From assembly GCA_022829145.1 (NCBI GenBank), contig CM040765.1:12010292-12074291 (forward strand): a stretch of 64,000 nucleotides of DNA, given 5' to 3'. A program made the translations under genes and the position numbers. The first letter of the stretch is position 1; every line of letters starts with the position of its first letter. The notes beneath the pieces are model-generated. The model saw nothing but the letters and a program-made list of their open reading frames with translations. It was not told the origin of the DNA and made no database searches. The DNA is from Albula goreensis. Lineage: Eukaryota > Chordata > Actinopteri > Albuliformes > Albulidae. Shown piece by piece: positions 12,087 to 24,167 of this stretch.

Positions 12087-12362
12087 GTGACCACAGAACT
12101 GAAGCTACATCTTGATGATACAGTCTCAACAAAAATGGTACACAATGGGCATAGCAATGCTGGCGTCTATGGTAATGTGCAATGTAGTGTAATGAGCGTA
12201 AAACTCAGACCACTGAGCAGTGGAAGAAAGTACTATGGTCCGATGAGTCATCTTTTACTCTTTTCCTGTCATCTAGATGGGTGTATGCTTGAAGAGCGGT
12301 CACCATCACCAGATCTAAGCAGCTCTGAACCAATAGGAGAAGTTCTGGAACAATGACTGTAG
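12087..12362 (+). pseudogene. Tc1/mariner transposase relic, frameshifted and internally deleted
   Basis: Three short blocks in the order expected for a Tc1-like DDE transposase lie within 200 bp. The first is AGVYGNV (12159-12179), resembling the segment before the catalytic domain. The second is QWKKVLWSDESSFTLF (12218-12265), the hallmark block containing the first catalytic Asp (codon 12242-12244). The third is SPSPDLSSSEPIGEVLE (12300-12350), resembling the conserved PSQSPDLNPIE-xLW block near the last catalytic acid. The middle block is in a different frame from the other two, so there are at least two frameshifts. Most of the ~100 residues normally separating the second and third blocks are missing. 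No inverted terminal repeats were found. This is a dead fragment; the 89-codon open frame across it is not a functional gene. Confidence 0.75.
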
Positions 12363-13239
12363 ATGCATGTAGTGGAAGAAAATGAAAGTTTGCAACTGGC
12401 TGAGGTCAAAATTTGCAGAGAAAAACATGCAGACTGATATTAGCTGTCACTTTACATTCTGACAGAACTCATTTATTATTCACTTAAGGGGACATTTGGA
12501 AATGAAGATGTACTGACTGGCTCTCGATTAGCTGCAGCATCACTCGAAGCACTTGAGACTAACGTTAGACAGCGTCAGCTTCAATATACTCCAATGAAGG
12601 AGAGCTTTTGATTGAGACAAGGTCAAAGTTAATTTAAACAAGCTCAAGAAAAAATGTTTGTGTAGAGATGATAATTTTAGCCCATTTCCACAAGCAGAAG
12701 CATACAAGAGAATGCTGAAAAGTCTTTGAGTTTTTAGGAAGCCTCGCTCCTAATTTTTATCTTTATTCAAGTTGTGTTTTATGTGTAAATTTTATCGTAT
12801 ATCTCATATTTTGTGTTTCAGAATAATTGCACTGTTTATTTGAAGGACAATAAACAGTCATATTTATTAAACAGTAAAGAAATGTATCACTAAATCTTCT
12901 TTATCACTGATCTTTTTAAATTCTGCTGTCACTTTACATGTTACAAAATGTCTGCAAAAATGTAGGTATCTTATTGTGATATGGTTCCTCAGTACATTAA
13001 ATTAAACAATTGTATAAATTCATGCAAGTGCAAAGCAGATACCAGAGAGATGACAGATTAAAAGCAGTGTATGCTCATTTTATTTCCATATTGTGAGGCA
13101 TGGATAATCTCTTCTGGGACTGTCACAGTGTATCAACAGTATAAGTAGTTGTGATTATGATGCTGGTATGTTAAGGAAAACCACTTATCGAAAGCAGAAT
13201 AAAACAATGAGGGGGAAGAGGGAAAAGGGAGCTTAATGC
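12363..13239. other. AT-rich non-coding stretch
   Basis: No terminal repeat partner for the Tc1 relic and no open frame of note. Several AATAAA-like hexamers (for example near 12850) occur, as expected in AT-rich DNA. Confidence 0.5.
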
Positions 13240-13505
13240 TGTAAGTTAATTGAGTCAATGTGAACTTGAAGGAGGTCAACAGTGGAGGACAAATTAACAT
13301 TACCGTGGCGCTTATAGTTGAACTTCAAAGAAATGAGAGGGGAATTAATTTGATAGGGATTTTTAATCCCACCAAGCAGCTATTTATCCTATAAGTAAAC
13401 AAAGCAGAGGTCATCTTGTTTTGGAGAACAGCAATTAAACTCTAATCAGCACTAATCAAATAAACAGCTTTGCAACATATTACTGCCATAAAAATATCCC
13501 CCACA
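13240..13505. promoter_or_regulatory. Candidate conserved non-coding element
   Basis: A dense set of transcription-factor-like words in unique sequence: AGGTCA nuclear-receptor half-sites near 13273 and 13407, GTAAACAAAG (overlapping FOX and SOX words) near 13396, and several TAAT/ATTA cores including AATCAGCACTAATC near 13445. There is no coding frame. The inference rests on motif density only. Confidence 0.3.
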
Positions 13506-13549
13506 TATACAATGCTGTTAATTTTGTTTGTGGTCAATGGTCTGTGATC

Positions 13550-13593
13550 TTTTTTTTTTTTTTTTGAAGCCTCTCTTTCTCTGTCTCTCTATC

Positions 13594-13647
<54 letters not shown>

Positions 13648-13745
13648 TGAGTGAGTGTGTGCGCACATGTGTGCGTGCGTGTGTGTGCGCGTGTGTGCGT
13701 GCATGTGTGTGTGTGGGCGTGTGTGTGTGCGCGTGTGGGTGGGAG
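13550..13745. repeat. Compound poly(T)/(CT)/(GT)n/GTGC-rich microsatellite
   Basis: Poly(T) at 13550-13565, a CT-rich bridge at 13571-13592, about 24 GT units at 13596-13644, GTGA units, then a GTGC/GCGT-rich tail to 13743. Alternating purine-pyrimidine sequence over more than 140 bp is favourable for Z-DNA. Confidence 0.95.
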
Positions 13746-14202
13746 AAAAGTGAGGGTAATTAGGAATCCAATACCTTTGATGGTAAGAAAGCTGGATCTA
13801 TCAAAGCTATCTTGAATTTCGTGCGCCGTGTAAATGCAGGAGATCTGAGTTGATGACTCTGTTTAGAGAACTGAAATCTGAGCAGTGATCATTCTGATTG
13901 TTATCTGGGGACCTTCAGTGGCCTTTCATGACCCTTTATCTGTAATGAACTGGCTAATCTTGGGTTTAAGTGGCTTTTTCCTAGTAACTCCATCATTAGG
14001 GAATATTTCACATTTATATGGAATTAGATTTAAAGCATCTGAAGAAATGAGATGACAGCTACAGAGCTTTTACTCCCTGTTAAATCTCTTCCCCGTCCTA
14101 TTTCTCTTGCCCTCAGACCCGGGCTAAACTCATCTCTGTGTGAACTGCTTTTTCCATGCCTTTTTACACAGCTGGAGTTTTAATGGTTATTATTTCCGCT
14201 GC
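13746..14202. other. Non-coding stretch, nothing specific seen
   Basis: Unique mixed-composition DNA between two microsatellites; no open frame of note. Confidence 0.5.
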
Positions 14203-14229
14203 CACACACACACACACACATACACACTC
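14203..14229. repeat. (CA)n microsatellite
   Basis: About nine CA units at 14203-14220, then TACACACTCACACA and an A/C-rich tail to about 14280. Confidence 0.9.
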
Positions 14230-14559
14230 ACACAAATTTACACAGGTATTTACAAAAAAACACAAAAAAAGAAACACAGCGTTCTAGTGAAACTCTGAAA
14301 GTGAGAAGTTCTGATGGCCCTGTAATAGTGTGACATTGATTGGCTGCAGTTATACAGCCATACCCTTAAAATTAAATCTGTTATCTATCATTATTTAACC
14401 TTCATCACATGTTAAAAATCTTCTCTGCAGACAAGTGTCTTTCCAGGTGACATTGCTCTCATCCAGAGACCAATGGAGGAGGAGCCTCTCACTGGAACTG
14501 TCCATATGTTATATGGCCTTAATAGGGTGCTGCTATGTTCTCGCATAGGTTTATAATTC
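14230..14559. other. Non-coding stretch, nothing specific seen
   Basis: AC-rich at its left end, otherwise featureless. Confidence 0.5.
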
Positions 14560-14740
14560 CCCTTATGGGTGAATGTGTGATGGAACTGGTGCCAATAAGT
14601 TTCCTTTCCAGAATAATTTGTGTTATGTTGAGTGGTGTTGATGTCCGCTAATGGGGTTAATGTGTGTTCATGTCCCCCAATGGGCTGAATGTGTGTTCAT
14701 ACACCCTAATAGGGTGAATATGTGTTTGTGTCCTGAATGT
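14560..14740. repeat. Short ~29-bp minisatellite
   Basis: Three adjacent copies (14641-14669, 14670-14698, 14699-14728) share the pattern of a C-rich start, CTAATGGGGTTAATGTGTGTTC-like core and TGTGTTC end. A more diverged copy (TTATGGGTGAATGTGTGATG) lies upstream at 14562-14581. A 77-codon open frame through the array is a by-product of the repeats. Confidence 0.75.
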
Positions 14741-16535
14741 TTGTACTGTTACCCCAAAGACAAAGTCACACATTGTACTGGCACCAGGACCGTTTCAGCA
14801 GATGCAATAATGGGAGCGTGTTTTAATGCGTTTTACCCTTTTACAAGCCAGTTTATTACTAACAGCTACTCAGAAATAATTTAACCACAGATCTTTGGTC
14901 AGGAAATCAATACAAGTTGACACACCATAAATGGGCCAGCATGACTATGTTTCATTTTATCTTCACCTGCCTTAGAAGCAGGGAGGCACCTAACCACAGC
15001 ACTGAAAGTGACGCACACAAAAATTTGTTCACTGATCCACCTAATGTAAACGCACATGTATGAAGAAGCCATGCTGGCAGAGAAATTGCCTGTGAGTCAT
15101 TCAGCAGAGAGGCTGTACAGCATGGGACTGCAGGGTGAAATCACACTCCAAATGGCATGCCTGATTGCCCTGTGCGATGGTTATGAGATTCATTTTGGAG
15201 CTGCTTGAAATGAATGTTATCTTTGTTCATTGTTATGGGGCTGAGTTTTTTTAACACTGCTTTGCCATAATGAATTGTGGGATTGCGCTCAACGCTCGCC
15301 CTACAAGTTAAAAGGTTTTTCCTGCATCCACTTCTGTCTGGTTTATTTTTGCACATGCAGTAAAGATTTATTAATTTGTATCAACGCAGTGTGGCAAAGT
15401 CTCTGTAATCAACAAAAAGGAGTTTGATAGCTTTTGCATGGCATTAATTTTAGCATATTTTGTAAAACTCTTGTAGAACAGAAGGCAGTGAATTTGAAAT
15501 GGAAGGCATTTGATTCATATGAAATCACACACTAGAAATTATTAGATTTTTACTCTTACAGAGATGTGTTTGTGCAATTCTAATAAATTCTAGTTTGTGA
15601 TTCCACACCTGCTCAATCCTTAGGGTAAAACTTAATAGTATGGTTGAGAGCCATGGCATTAATGCTGGCTGACTGGACGGTGAGCTTCTCTGATCCCCTG
15701 TCACTGAGCTGTGATCACTCTGCTGTCAGACATGGTGAGCTCATCTATATGAAATATTCATCCATCAATATCAAGCTCCATTATTATGATTTAAGGGTGA
15801 GATGTGAAGCAGCCACGTCAATTCACCAAACTCAGACAGTATCATAGCAGTTCAGTGCAGATTGACAGGGCATTAAGTTAATATAAAACAAATCCCATAA
15901 CCAAATTCCACCCATTCTACAATACTATAAAACCCAGCATTGGAGAGGCTGCTTTGATTTTTTTAAGCATTTCTACAGCTATGCTGATAACTACTATTTA
16001 CTGTAAATAAATTAGCTGCATCAATCATTTTTCTGTCAAAAGCAGCAAAAATAGCAAGTGTCCCTAATAAAATTAGTTAATCTGAAATGGAATTTTTTAA
16101 ATGTGTCTTAATGTGTGACTTGATTGAACAAAGTCTTGTGCTTTTGGTCAACACATTTTCTCAGCAGTTTGTAGTGTAACTTAAACATGTAGAGCACTTC
16201 CGAATTGAACTTCCTTGTCTGCGGGGGAATGTAAAGCTTTCTAACCCTTCAATTAAAGCAGAGGTTATGACGATGATTCATGATCAATCCACTTTAATGA
16301 AGGTGTTTTTGATGTGCCATGTGTCAATTAAAAGCAAATCTCAAGATATGACATTATATCCATCGGTTCAACCAAAAGCACCAAACCATATGAAGCAAGT
16401 GTGATATTCTTTCAGTAGCTGTAGAATTTTTAAAAAACATTTCTCCCCATTCACTCTCATATTCTGAAATGGCAGTTGTGCTTATTTAGTCACCTCAGTG
16501 TCAGTCTTACCCACACAGTCCTGCTCTGAGTTCTT
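14741..16535. other. Non-coding stretch with one motif-dense patch
   Basis: No recognisable gene. The patch at about 16190-16350 (TTCAATTAAAGCAG, ATGATTCATGATCAATCC, GTCAATTAAAAGC) has the ATTA-rich unique texture of possible regulatory DNA, but nothing decisive. Confidence 0.5.
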
Positions 16536-16672
16536 GTGTTTGTGACCTGAGCCAGTCTTTATGGCCCATCGTGTGTTTGGGGTCAGAGCCCTCTCTGACT
16601 GAGCCACTCCATATGGCCTATTCTGTGTTGTCGTAATGGCAGCCTTTACTGACTGAGCTACTGTGTATTCCA
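16536..16672. repeat. Possible degenerate ~55-bp tandem duplication
   Basis: The series CTGAGCCAGT...TATGGCCCAT...TGTGTTTGG recurs as CTGAGCCACT...TATGGCCTAT...TGTGTTGTC, and a third partial copy begins with CTGAGCTACT. Two and a half diverged copies. Confidence 0.4.
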
Positions 16673-18100
16673 GAGTAATACAGTTGTATGGCTTCCCAAA
16701 GCCCCCTCTATGCCCATCAAGGCAGTTTATTCATGTAACAAATTGAATGCTGGATATAAACTCAACCACTGAGTCGATAAAAGTTATGAACTGTTTTTTA
16801 TTCAGTTTTGTGCTTATTTACTTTCTGTTTATGCTGCTTTTTGTTTTGCTCTGTACAACATTTGGAAACACATTAAGTATTCAAGCACTTGAATGTTCAA
16901 TATTCTTTGTATTGACGTTTTTCTCTTGCAATGTCTGAAACATAAAAAGCAAAATTTCCTATTTTATTTATGCTTGTGTCCTTCCATAACCATTTCACTA
17001 TGATTTATCATTTTTTGTGCATATCTGCATTTGGTTTGTATCAAATACAAGAGTAAGTAGACATCTTTCATATTTTGCCTTTGATTTAAGGTTGGTCATT
17101 CATATTTAGGTTCAGCTGTAAAGAGAAAGATGCAGGCAGGCAGCACACAGTGGAATAAATTTGAGAAGGATGGCGTTTTGCGGAGCCACTCCCAGCGTTC
17201 TTCACCTTGTGGATCTGATTCATGTTTGCACAGACTCATTCTCCTGCATAAGCAATCGCCAGTATGAATGACATTCACTCCATCAAGGCCATTCAACAGC
17301 AGATTGAAATGGAAATGGTCAGGAATAAATGGAGGGGTTTTTTTCACACCGCGTTCTGATGAAGGGGAGTGAAGGCCCTGTCGTTGTCTAGGGTAATATT
17401 TCTCATTTCAGGAAACAAACAGAGGGTTTGAGCACTCTGGAAAATCACATGGAGCGCTGACACAGGTTGCCAGTTTAGCTGAAATACTATTATTCTTTAC
17501 ACATATCATTTATGCTGAAATATCAAGGCGCTTGTAGGTGCCTGAAGGCAAATGGTTCAGAATTTCTTGGCTATTTTTACTGTTTGTGTAGGTTTTCCTT
17601 TTGGATGGATGAAGGATGTGTTGAAGGCGGTGAGCTTATTTATGGAATAATGCTTTATGCGAGAGCAGTATTTAAACTGTGTGTAATATGCATGGCATAG
17701 CCGGAGTCTATTAGTGTTATTTCCCTTTTCGTCAAGTTAACAGGGGTCTCATTTGAGATGGTGGGGGTTACGCTTCTCGCTGGTCTGCAGAAATACAGTA
17801 TCCTGCCTGGAAGGGAGGTGTCCACAGTAACAGGCCCCATTTAACAGTGAAAGTTCCATTGCCAGTTAAAACGGAAATAGACTTTGCCTATTATCCACAG
17901 CCTAATAAAATATCATAATTTTGAATGGAACACCCTACTTATATTGTATTTTACAGGCAGGGCTCAGTGATAGGTATGCTCCTGTAATGACGGATCTGTA
18001 TGGCCATGGGGATGTGGGTAACAGAGCAAGTAAAGTAGTAAAGTTAAACCCGTTACAGGAGCTGACACGTATGAAAAACATCCACGTCAAAGCCTGTCTG
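16673..18100. other. Non-coding stretch, nothing specific seen
   Basis: AT-rich to 17090, more mixed afterwards. Open frames of 60-83 codons have no recognisable motif. Confidence 0.5.
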
Positions 18101-18305
18101 GGATTCACATACTGCTTATGCAGACTGTCCACTGTGTGGGTGTGTCCAGGAGCCTCTTGTTGTTTATAAAGGACGTCTGCATTAGAGTCACAGCCCGGAA
18201 TCACACACTGTTTATATAGGTTACCTTATTTATGAGCATGGCCATAAGTCACACTCTGCTGCTTTGGATAGAAGTCACATGCTGTTTGTGTGGGCAGTCT
18301 GTTTT
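18101..18305. repeat. Degenerate tandem repeat, unit about 50-60 bp
   Basis: Four spaced copies of a TCACACACTGTTTATRTRGG-like phrase (near 18104, 18201, 18247 and 18278) are followed by variable filler. They probably come from an old tandem array. The unit length is irregular and boundaries are approximate. Confidence 0.4.
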
Positions 18306-18574
18306 ATTCGTGTTGATTCTTAGCACCATAATACGGCTCAGGGCACAAATGGGCATGTGATATTTTAAAGGAGTTGACTATAGCTGTCACTTCAGGTGAG
18401 GAGCACACCGATGTCACTCACTCACCTGTGCCCTAGGTGTCTGCAATTGTGTGCTCACAACTGGTGGTGTAGGGTCTTCTGTATCCGTACTACAGAAGCA
18501 AGGGTTTGTTAGGATGAAGGCATTTGAAGTGGTTCAGAGTACGAATGAAAAGACCAGGAAATTATGTAATTATG

Positions 18575-19697
18575 TGCCCTGCTAATGTCTTCATCTAAAG
18601 TGTGAAATGCCATGCTAATATCCCCATTTTAAGTGTTAAATTACATTATGATATTCCCATCTATAAATGTTAAATATCCCACTAATAACCCTATTTTCAA
18701 GTGTGAGATTACTTGCTAAGTGTGAAACACCCTGCTAATGACCCCAGCTTTTAGTGTGAAATACCCTGCTGATATCGTAATCTGAAATATAAAATGTTCT
18801 GTATAACCCTGTCTCTACATATGAAATGCATTTGTAATATCTGTGTCAGTGTGAAATATCCCACTGATAACCTCAACCTTGTACAATCTCCAGCAAAGTG
18901 TGAAACGCCCAGCAGATAACCCCATCTTTAATTGTGAAACATCTTGCTAATGACCCAGTCTTTAATTATGAAACTCCACTCTAAATATGAAAGCCCTTCT
19001 GATATCCTCATCTTCAACTGTGAAACATCTCTCTAAGTGTGAAAAGCTCTGCTAATATCACCATCTGTAGGTGTGAAATGCATATCTGAGTGTGAAACAC
19101 CCTGCTAATATCTCTATGATTAAGTGCTAAACATCCTGCTAATATCTGTATGATTAAGTGTGAAACACCCTGCTAATATCTCTATGATTAAGCATTAAAC
19201 ATCCTGCTAATATCTGTATGATTAAGTGAAACATCCTGCTAATATCTATGATTAGTGCTAAACAGCTAATATCTCATTAAACATCCTGCTAATATCTCTA
19301 TGATTAAGTGTTAAACATCCTGCTAATATCTCTATGATTAAGTGTGAAACACCCTGCTAATATCTCTATGATTAAGTGTTAAACATCCTGCTAATATCTC
19401 TATGATTAAGTGTGAAACACCCTGCTAATATCTCTATGATTAAACATCCTGCTAATATCTGTATGATTAAAAACATCCTGCTAATATCTCTATGATTAAG
19501 CATTAAACATCCTGCTAATGCCTCTATCGTTAAGTGTGAAACACCCTGCTAATACTTCTGTCATGAAGTGTGAAATGCCTCTGTAAGTGTGAACTACCCT
19601 GCTAATATCCATATCTTTAAGTGTGAAACACCCTGCTGATATTCACATCATTTAGTGTGAAACACCCTGCTAATATCCCCATCTTTTAGTATAAAAT
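18575..19697. repeat. 34-bp minisatellite array, about 33 copies, with a homogenised core
   Basis: The phrase CCTGCTAATATC recurs about every 34 bp, preceded by AAGTGTGAAACAC and followed by TCTATGATT. Outer copies (18575-19080 and 19515-19697) are diverged, with different words after AATATC (CCCCATCTTT and the like). The central 430 bp (about 19085-19515) is nearly uniform and alternates two subtypes, GTGAAACACC and TTAAACATCC. Some central units are shortened, for example near 19255-19280 and 19440-19475. Stops occur in all frames, so it is not coding. Confidence 0.95.
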
Positions 19698-20911
19698 ATG
19701 AGTTTATTCAAGGTGAGCAGGCCCTGAGTCTGGGGAGAGAGCACACTGGCAGATTAATCAGAAACACTAATGGGCACTAATCCCTCATTTAAACTTTCAC
19801 TGATTTCATCACCAATATTGTTATTACATTTTAAGAAATCAAATAAGAAACTCTACACAGACCTCCTAATGTCCTGACTATGCAGGATGGCTATAAAACT
19901 TCACTCTGTTTTTTCAATACCCCTGCTATGGGCCTGACTGATTTGTCCTTGGTCCAAGATTAAATGTGATAGAATGGAAGATTCTTCTTCACCGTGGTTA
20001 AATTCCTTAAAGAGGACTGTCAACACCTTAAAGAGTTTCTCCCCCCAAACTAAACACGGCGCATTTATATGTTTGTACCTATTTGACTCCATGGGTTGAC
20101 GTTGCAACTTTCAAATTCTGCTAGTCTGTCAAAAGCCGTGAAAGGGGGGAGAAGTCTCTGAAGATTTAGGGTTTCAGAACCATTTGGAGAGTAATGGCAT
20201 TTTCATATTTCATACTTTAAAGCATAAGCGCCCCATATGTGAAAGACCAAACAGTCTCTTGTGGGTCCTAGCTTTATTGATGGAGAGAGCTGGCATTAAT
20301 AATTAAACAGCTTTCTGTCTGAATCAGGGCCAAACTATATTACAGTTTTGGAAGCTGAAGTGTCAGGGATCTCCTCTTAAGTATCATACTGAGGCAGATC
20401 CAGGAATACACATGCTGTGTCTCTGGACATTGCGTAAAATGTACTCTCTTTCCACAATGCAATATTATTAAAATGATCAAGCTGACTGTGTACAGTAAAT
20501 ATTGCTTACATAACAGGATACTAGTCATTGTATTATCTGTTTAGCTCAATTAACAATAAATATACTGTGTTAGACCTTTATGTATTATTTATGGATACTG
20601 GCATTTTTCTGTTTCAGAGCAGCTATAAGAATTTGATGCAAAAGCCCTTGCTCTGCTCTGTTATTTGTGTCACCTGACTTGGCCAGAGTGGTCTTCTGGA
20701 GACATCCCGTCCTCCGAGTCCTTACTGGTTCCTTTTCATATCACCTTTCATTTTGAAAAAGGTTTTTGAAAATTATGTAATACCCTCTATGTCCTGACAG
20801 GTTTGTTTGTTGTTTGGTGTTCAGCTTAATTCAAGGCAAACAAAAGATGCAATGAGTAATTCAATAATTTAAAACAAGATTTTACTACTTTATCGGTTGT
20901 CTTTGTCAAAA
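19698..20911. other. Non-coding stretch, nothing specific seen
   Basis: Unique AT-leaning DNA. Short open frames (62-68 codons, minus strand) have no domain. Confidence 0.5.
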
Positions 20912-20938
20912 ATATTATTATTATTATTATTATTATTA
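20912..20938. repeat. (ATT)n microsatellite
   Basis: Nine uninterrupted ATT units, followed by a TAGTAGTAGTTGTAGTA triplet tract to about 20960. Confidence 0.95.
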
Positions 20939-21895
20939 GTCATAGTAGTAGTTGTAGTATTACCCATGCATTACCAGGCTTGTATAGCCTGTTTCTTGTG
21001 TGTGATGTATGCGTGTGTCTTATATTGCTGCTTCCTCTGCAATGAGGGAGATCACCATGGCTACTGTCTAGACAGTAACGGCTTCAGTCCGATACCCTGA
21101 GTACATTCTGTACTTTATCCTTCAGAAATGGAGCAAAGTAACAAACACATTCTCCCCTTGACACAGCCAATTCCACCTGGAAAATTAAAAATCTTTCTAA
21201 ACGTACATCAAAATATCACTGACTAGCACAGGGAGATAGAATGTAATATTAAATATGCTTAACTGGAGTTTATGAAGCAATTACTGTGATAGGCATCAGA
21301 AACAGACGACATAGAGGGAAATGGTATAAATAAGCTGTATGCAAAAGGTCACATTCATCCAGCACCATTAACCTCTCGCCCTCTGCCATTAACCATTCTG
21401 AGCTATGCAATATTTCATTTTACGAAAGTGACAATTCCCGGTCACATGACTGAGGGCGTTCCCCGCCGGTTGTCTGATTACATATGAAACAGTGAGGTAG
21501 TCGAAGAGAATGAGGAATGACAGCACTTGTGATGATGAACGCTCTGCATCGAGTGCACGTCTCCATATCTGTGTTCTCAAGCGGCGCGCAGGGGAACCTG
21601 CAGATCCTTCTCTGGCTTTTATCTGTCAGCTGCATCAGATCTCTCCCCCGTCTGTGTTTCTGTGTTTCTGCACGTTTGTGTTGCTAACCTGAGAATACCT
21701 CTACCTGCTTAGCAATGAAACATTGCTGTGCCATCTGTGTGAGTCACTTTGTAAATTAGTCAACTTTGGTCATATATAAATACAATCAGGTCTACTGAGT
21801 CGAAAAGCCCGGTAATTGTGTAGGAATTGCTTGGTCTCAGGAAATTACAGCAGTGTAAGAATGCTCACTCCATCACTAAACTAATAGCGTATGAC
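20939..21895. other. Non-coding stretch, nothing specific seen
   Basis: Moderately GC-rich patches at 21430-21680 with overlapping short open frames on both strands; none is recognisable. Confidence 0.5.
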
Positions 21896-22050
21896 AGTGT
21901 AGAGTGTAGAGATTAAGAACCCACTCTTAGAGATTGTAGGTTCAAGTCTTTCATGGCACACTGCTGTATACCTGTGAGAAAGAGTCTGAGTCCAGCCTTC
22001 CTTAGCAATAAAGAAAAAATCTGGCTGTGATAAATTGATAGATTGTGAAA
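21896..22050 (+). mobile_element. tRNA-derived SINE, 3'-truncated
   Basis: GTGTAGAGATTAAGAACCC (21904 on) followed by GTAGGTTCAAGTC with a B box GGTTCAAGTCT at 21939-21949, then GGCACACTGCTGTATACC and a diverged continuation. This matches the layout of common teleost tRNA-SINEs (GTGTAGTGGTTAAGGA...GGTTCAAGTCC...CACTGCTG). The usual 3' LINE-like tail (GTCGCTCTGGATAAGAGC) is absent, so this copy is truncated or eroded. The A box is degraded. Confidence 0.7.
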
Positions 22051-22062
22051 AAACAAAGGATT

Positions 22063-22620
22063 CTATACTCTGGTTGAGTGCCTGTTTCGCAGATCATGTG
22101 AAAAGCCTGACATCATATGGGGAGGAGTGAATGAGCGAGCTGGGCTGACAGCGTTGGCATTGTGATGTGGCTCAGTGTGAGATACCAGGCAGGCAAACAG
22201 ACGTTGATGGAGGAAGGGCAGTGCCCCTGCGCTGGGCCCTGCAGCGGAGCTGGCTGTTATCGGGCAAGGTGCTGGAGAGGGAGAGGAGCAGTGCGGCGCA
22301 CCGCGGCCCACGCCACGCATTTTCAGCAGGCATGTGCTGGCATGTGCAACCAAGTGGAACGGATCGGCTCTGGCTTCGATGAGACCAGGCCTGGCATCAC
22401 GTCCACGAGCCAATACCTCTGCAGATGATGCCCTGCGCATGGCCTGGCGACAAGCGCGCTCAGCTCCACGCTTCCATGTCCATGACGTACGATCCATGGA
22501 GTCACTCATGGATTCTTCTCTCATCTTGGGGGATGTAGCCGGCACAGAGCGATACACTTTTTTGTCCATGTTTAGGATCTGTGGGGTAGTTAAGCGTCCC
22601 CCACCGCGTGTTCTCTCCAT
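22063..22620 (-). other. GC-rich island with an unrecognised 185-codon open frame
   Basis: This is the longest ATG-to-stop frame in the window (minus strand, start at 22620). It lies in DNA clearly GC- and CpG-richer than its surroundings, especially 22200-22500. The predicted product is Arg/Ala/Ser-rich with no signal peptide, membrane segment or domain that I recognise. Long overlapping frames also exist on the plus strand (136 codons at 22334-22744), as expected simply from high GC content. It could be a CpG island, a lineage-specific exon or a lncRNA exon. I see no convincing splice or promoter context and do not call it a gene. Confidence 0.3.
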
Positions 22621-24140
22621 TTGTTACCTTTCCAGTTTCCCTCTCTCTGCTCAGCTATGGCAGTGCCGTAGTAGACTCCATGTTTGGTTTGTGAGCCTGA
22701 AGGCACTGATATTGTCACTGCCTGTACGTGCCACGCAATGGTAAAAGCCTGTGTTTAGACTAACGTCTCTGATTAGACTGTTTGGCCAGGAAGATCCATA
22801 TATGCTGCAATGTATTTGTGCTAAAGGAACTGTCAGGTGGAAGGGATATTATTCTAGTCATGCACCTGGACAATATTTTAAGATTTTTACTCTATGGCAG
22901 TTGATGACGGCTAAAGTCAGTTTATTGGTTGTTTGTTTAAAATTGCATTTTTGCAGTGATGTCCAAACCACAAACGAGAGCTTTTTTTTCTCTGGATGGT
23001 ATCATGCATAGTGCCATCCAAAGGCAGAGTGGATTTTGAAGAGTGCTGTGTAATACAGATGGTTTATTTGACATTTCCACAGGGGAGTACTAATGAGGAG
23101 GACAAACTTCAGAGGACTATTTTAAAACTTTAAAATGTTAAAAGGGGCTCTGCCACTGATGGGCTCTGATTAAGACAGCCAAAATACCAAATAATTCAGA
23201 TTCTTTAAATAATTAGTGACAGGTCTTTGATGGATCATATTAGTCCCATTAGAAATTTAAAAGTGACATTCCTTTGGCTTCAGCATATTTTAGAGGCATT
23301 TTGTATAATTATGACCAGTGGTCAGGCAATTATTATTGTTGAATAACTTGTAAAATATGCCATGCCATCATATCTTATTGTGCAATAAAATATACCTTTG
23401 ATACGGAATTCAGTAGTAGCGGGGGTGGCAGAGGTTTTGAGTCTTGTTTTGAGTTTTCAGGCTTCAAGTGTTTGCTGGCCTAAGATGTTTGGCTGACTTT
23501 GCATTCCCATAATGCCTCAGGTTTGGGGAGAGACACTTTACAGCAGGAGTCCATTTAGCTATCCTTAGATTTATTATTCATGCAGGCAAACAAGCCCTGT
23601 TCCTCTCCCCATTGGCTCTCCTCTGCACGAATTCCAAATCACACACAGCCATAACAAAAGGTAGCTTAATTGAGTGTTGAGATTTCCTCTAATTAAAAAA
23701 TAAGCATCACACATTTAAACATGACCTCATTCTTCCTGTAGAGTATTATGTAAAAAAAAATAAGCTTGGGTTATTGGGGAAGCAGAGAAGCAACTTTGAG
23801 AAAACCAACAGTCAAAATGAGGCTAAAGTGTTGGTGGCATTTTGTTGTTCCTGGTTTGTCAGAGGCGTGTGTGTCTGCGTGTATGTGTTTGGGGGGGGGT
23901 AAGTACAAAGTACATATGGATGTGTGTGTGGCATTGTGCGTGTGCATGTGTGTGCATATGTGTACATGTATATGCATAGATGTGAATATGTTTGTGCATC
24001 TGTGTCTGTGTGATTTTTCCACATTATGTTGTTCAGTGAGAAACAAGCAAATGCATTAAGAAGAGTGGCCCACCCTGCAGGACGCTCTGTTTAAATGGTA
24101 CACATCCATTACCCCAACTCTCCTTAGCTCTCCCTGGGGA
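22621..24140. other. Non-coding stretch with a TG-rich patch
   Basis: A G9 run lies at 23891-23899 within a loosely TG-rich region (about 23865-24015, GTGTGC/CATGTG words) that produces artefactual Cys/Val- and His/Thr-rich open frames. Nothing else stands out. Confidence 0.55.
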
Positions 24141-24167
24141 TGGCACTGCCACTGGCACTGGCACTGC
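24141..24167. repeat. (GGCACT)n short hexanucleotide repeat
   Basis: About four GGCACT/GCCACT units in tandem. Confidence 0.7.
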
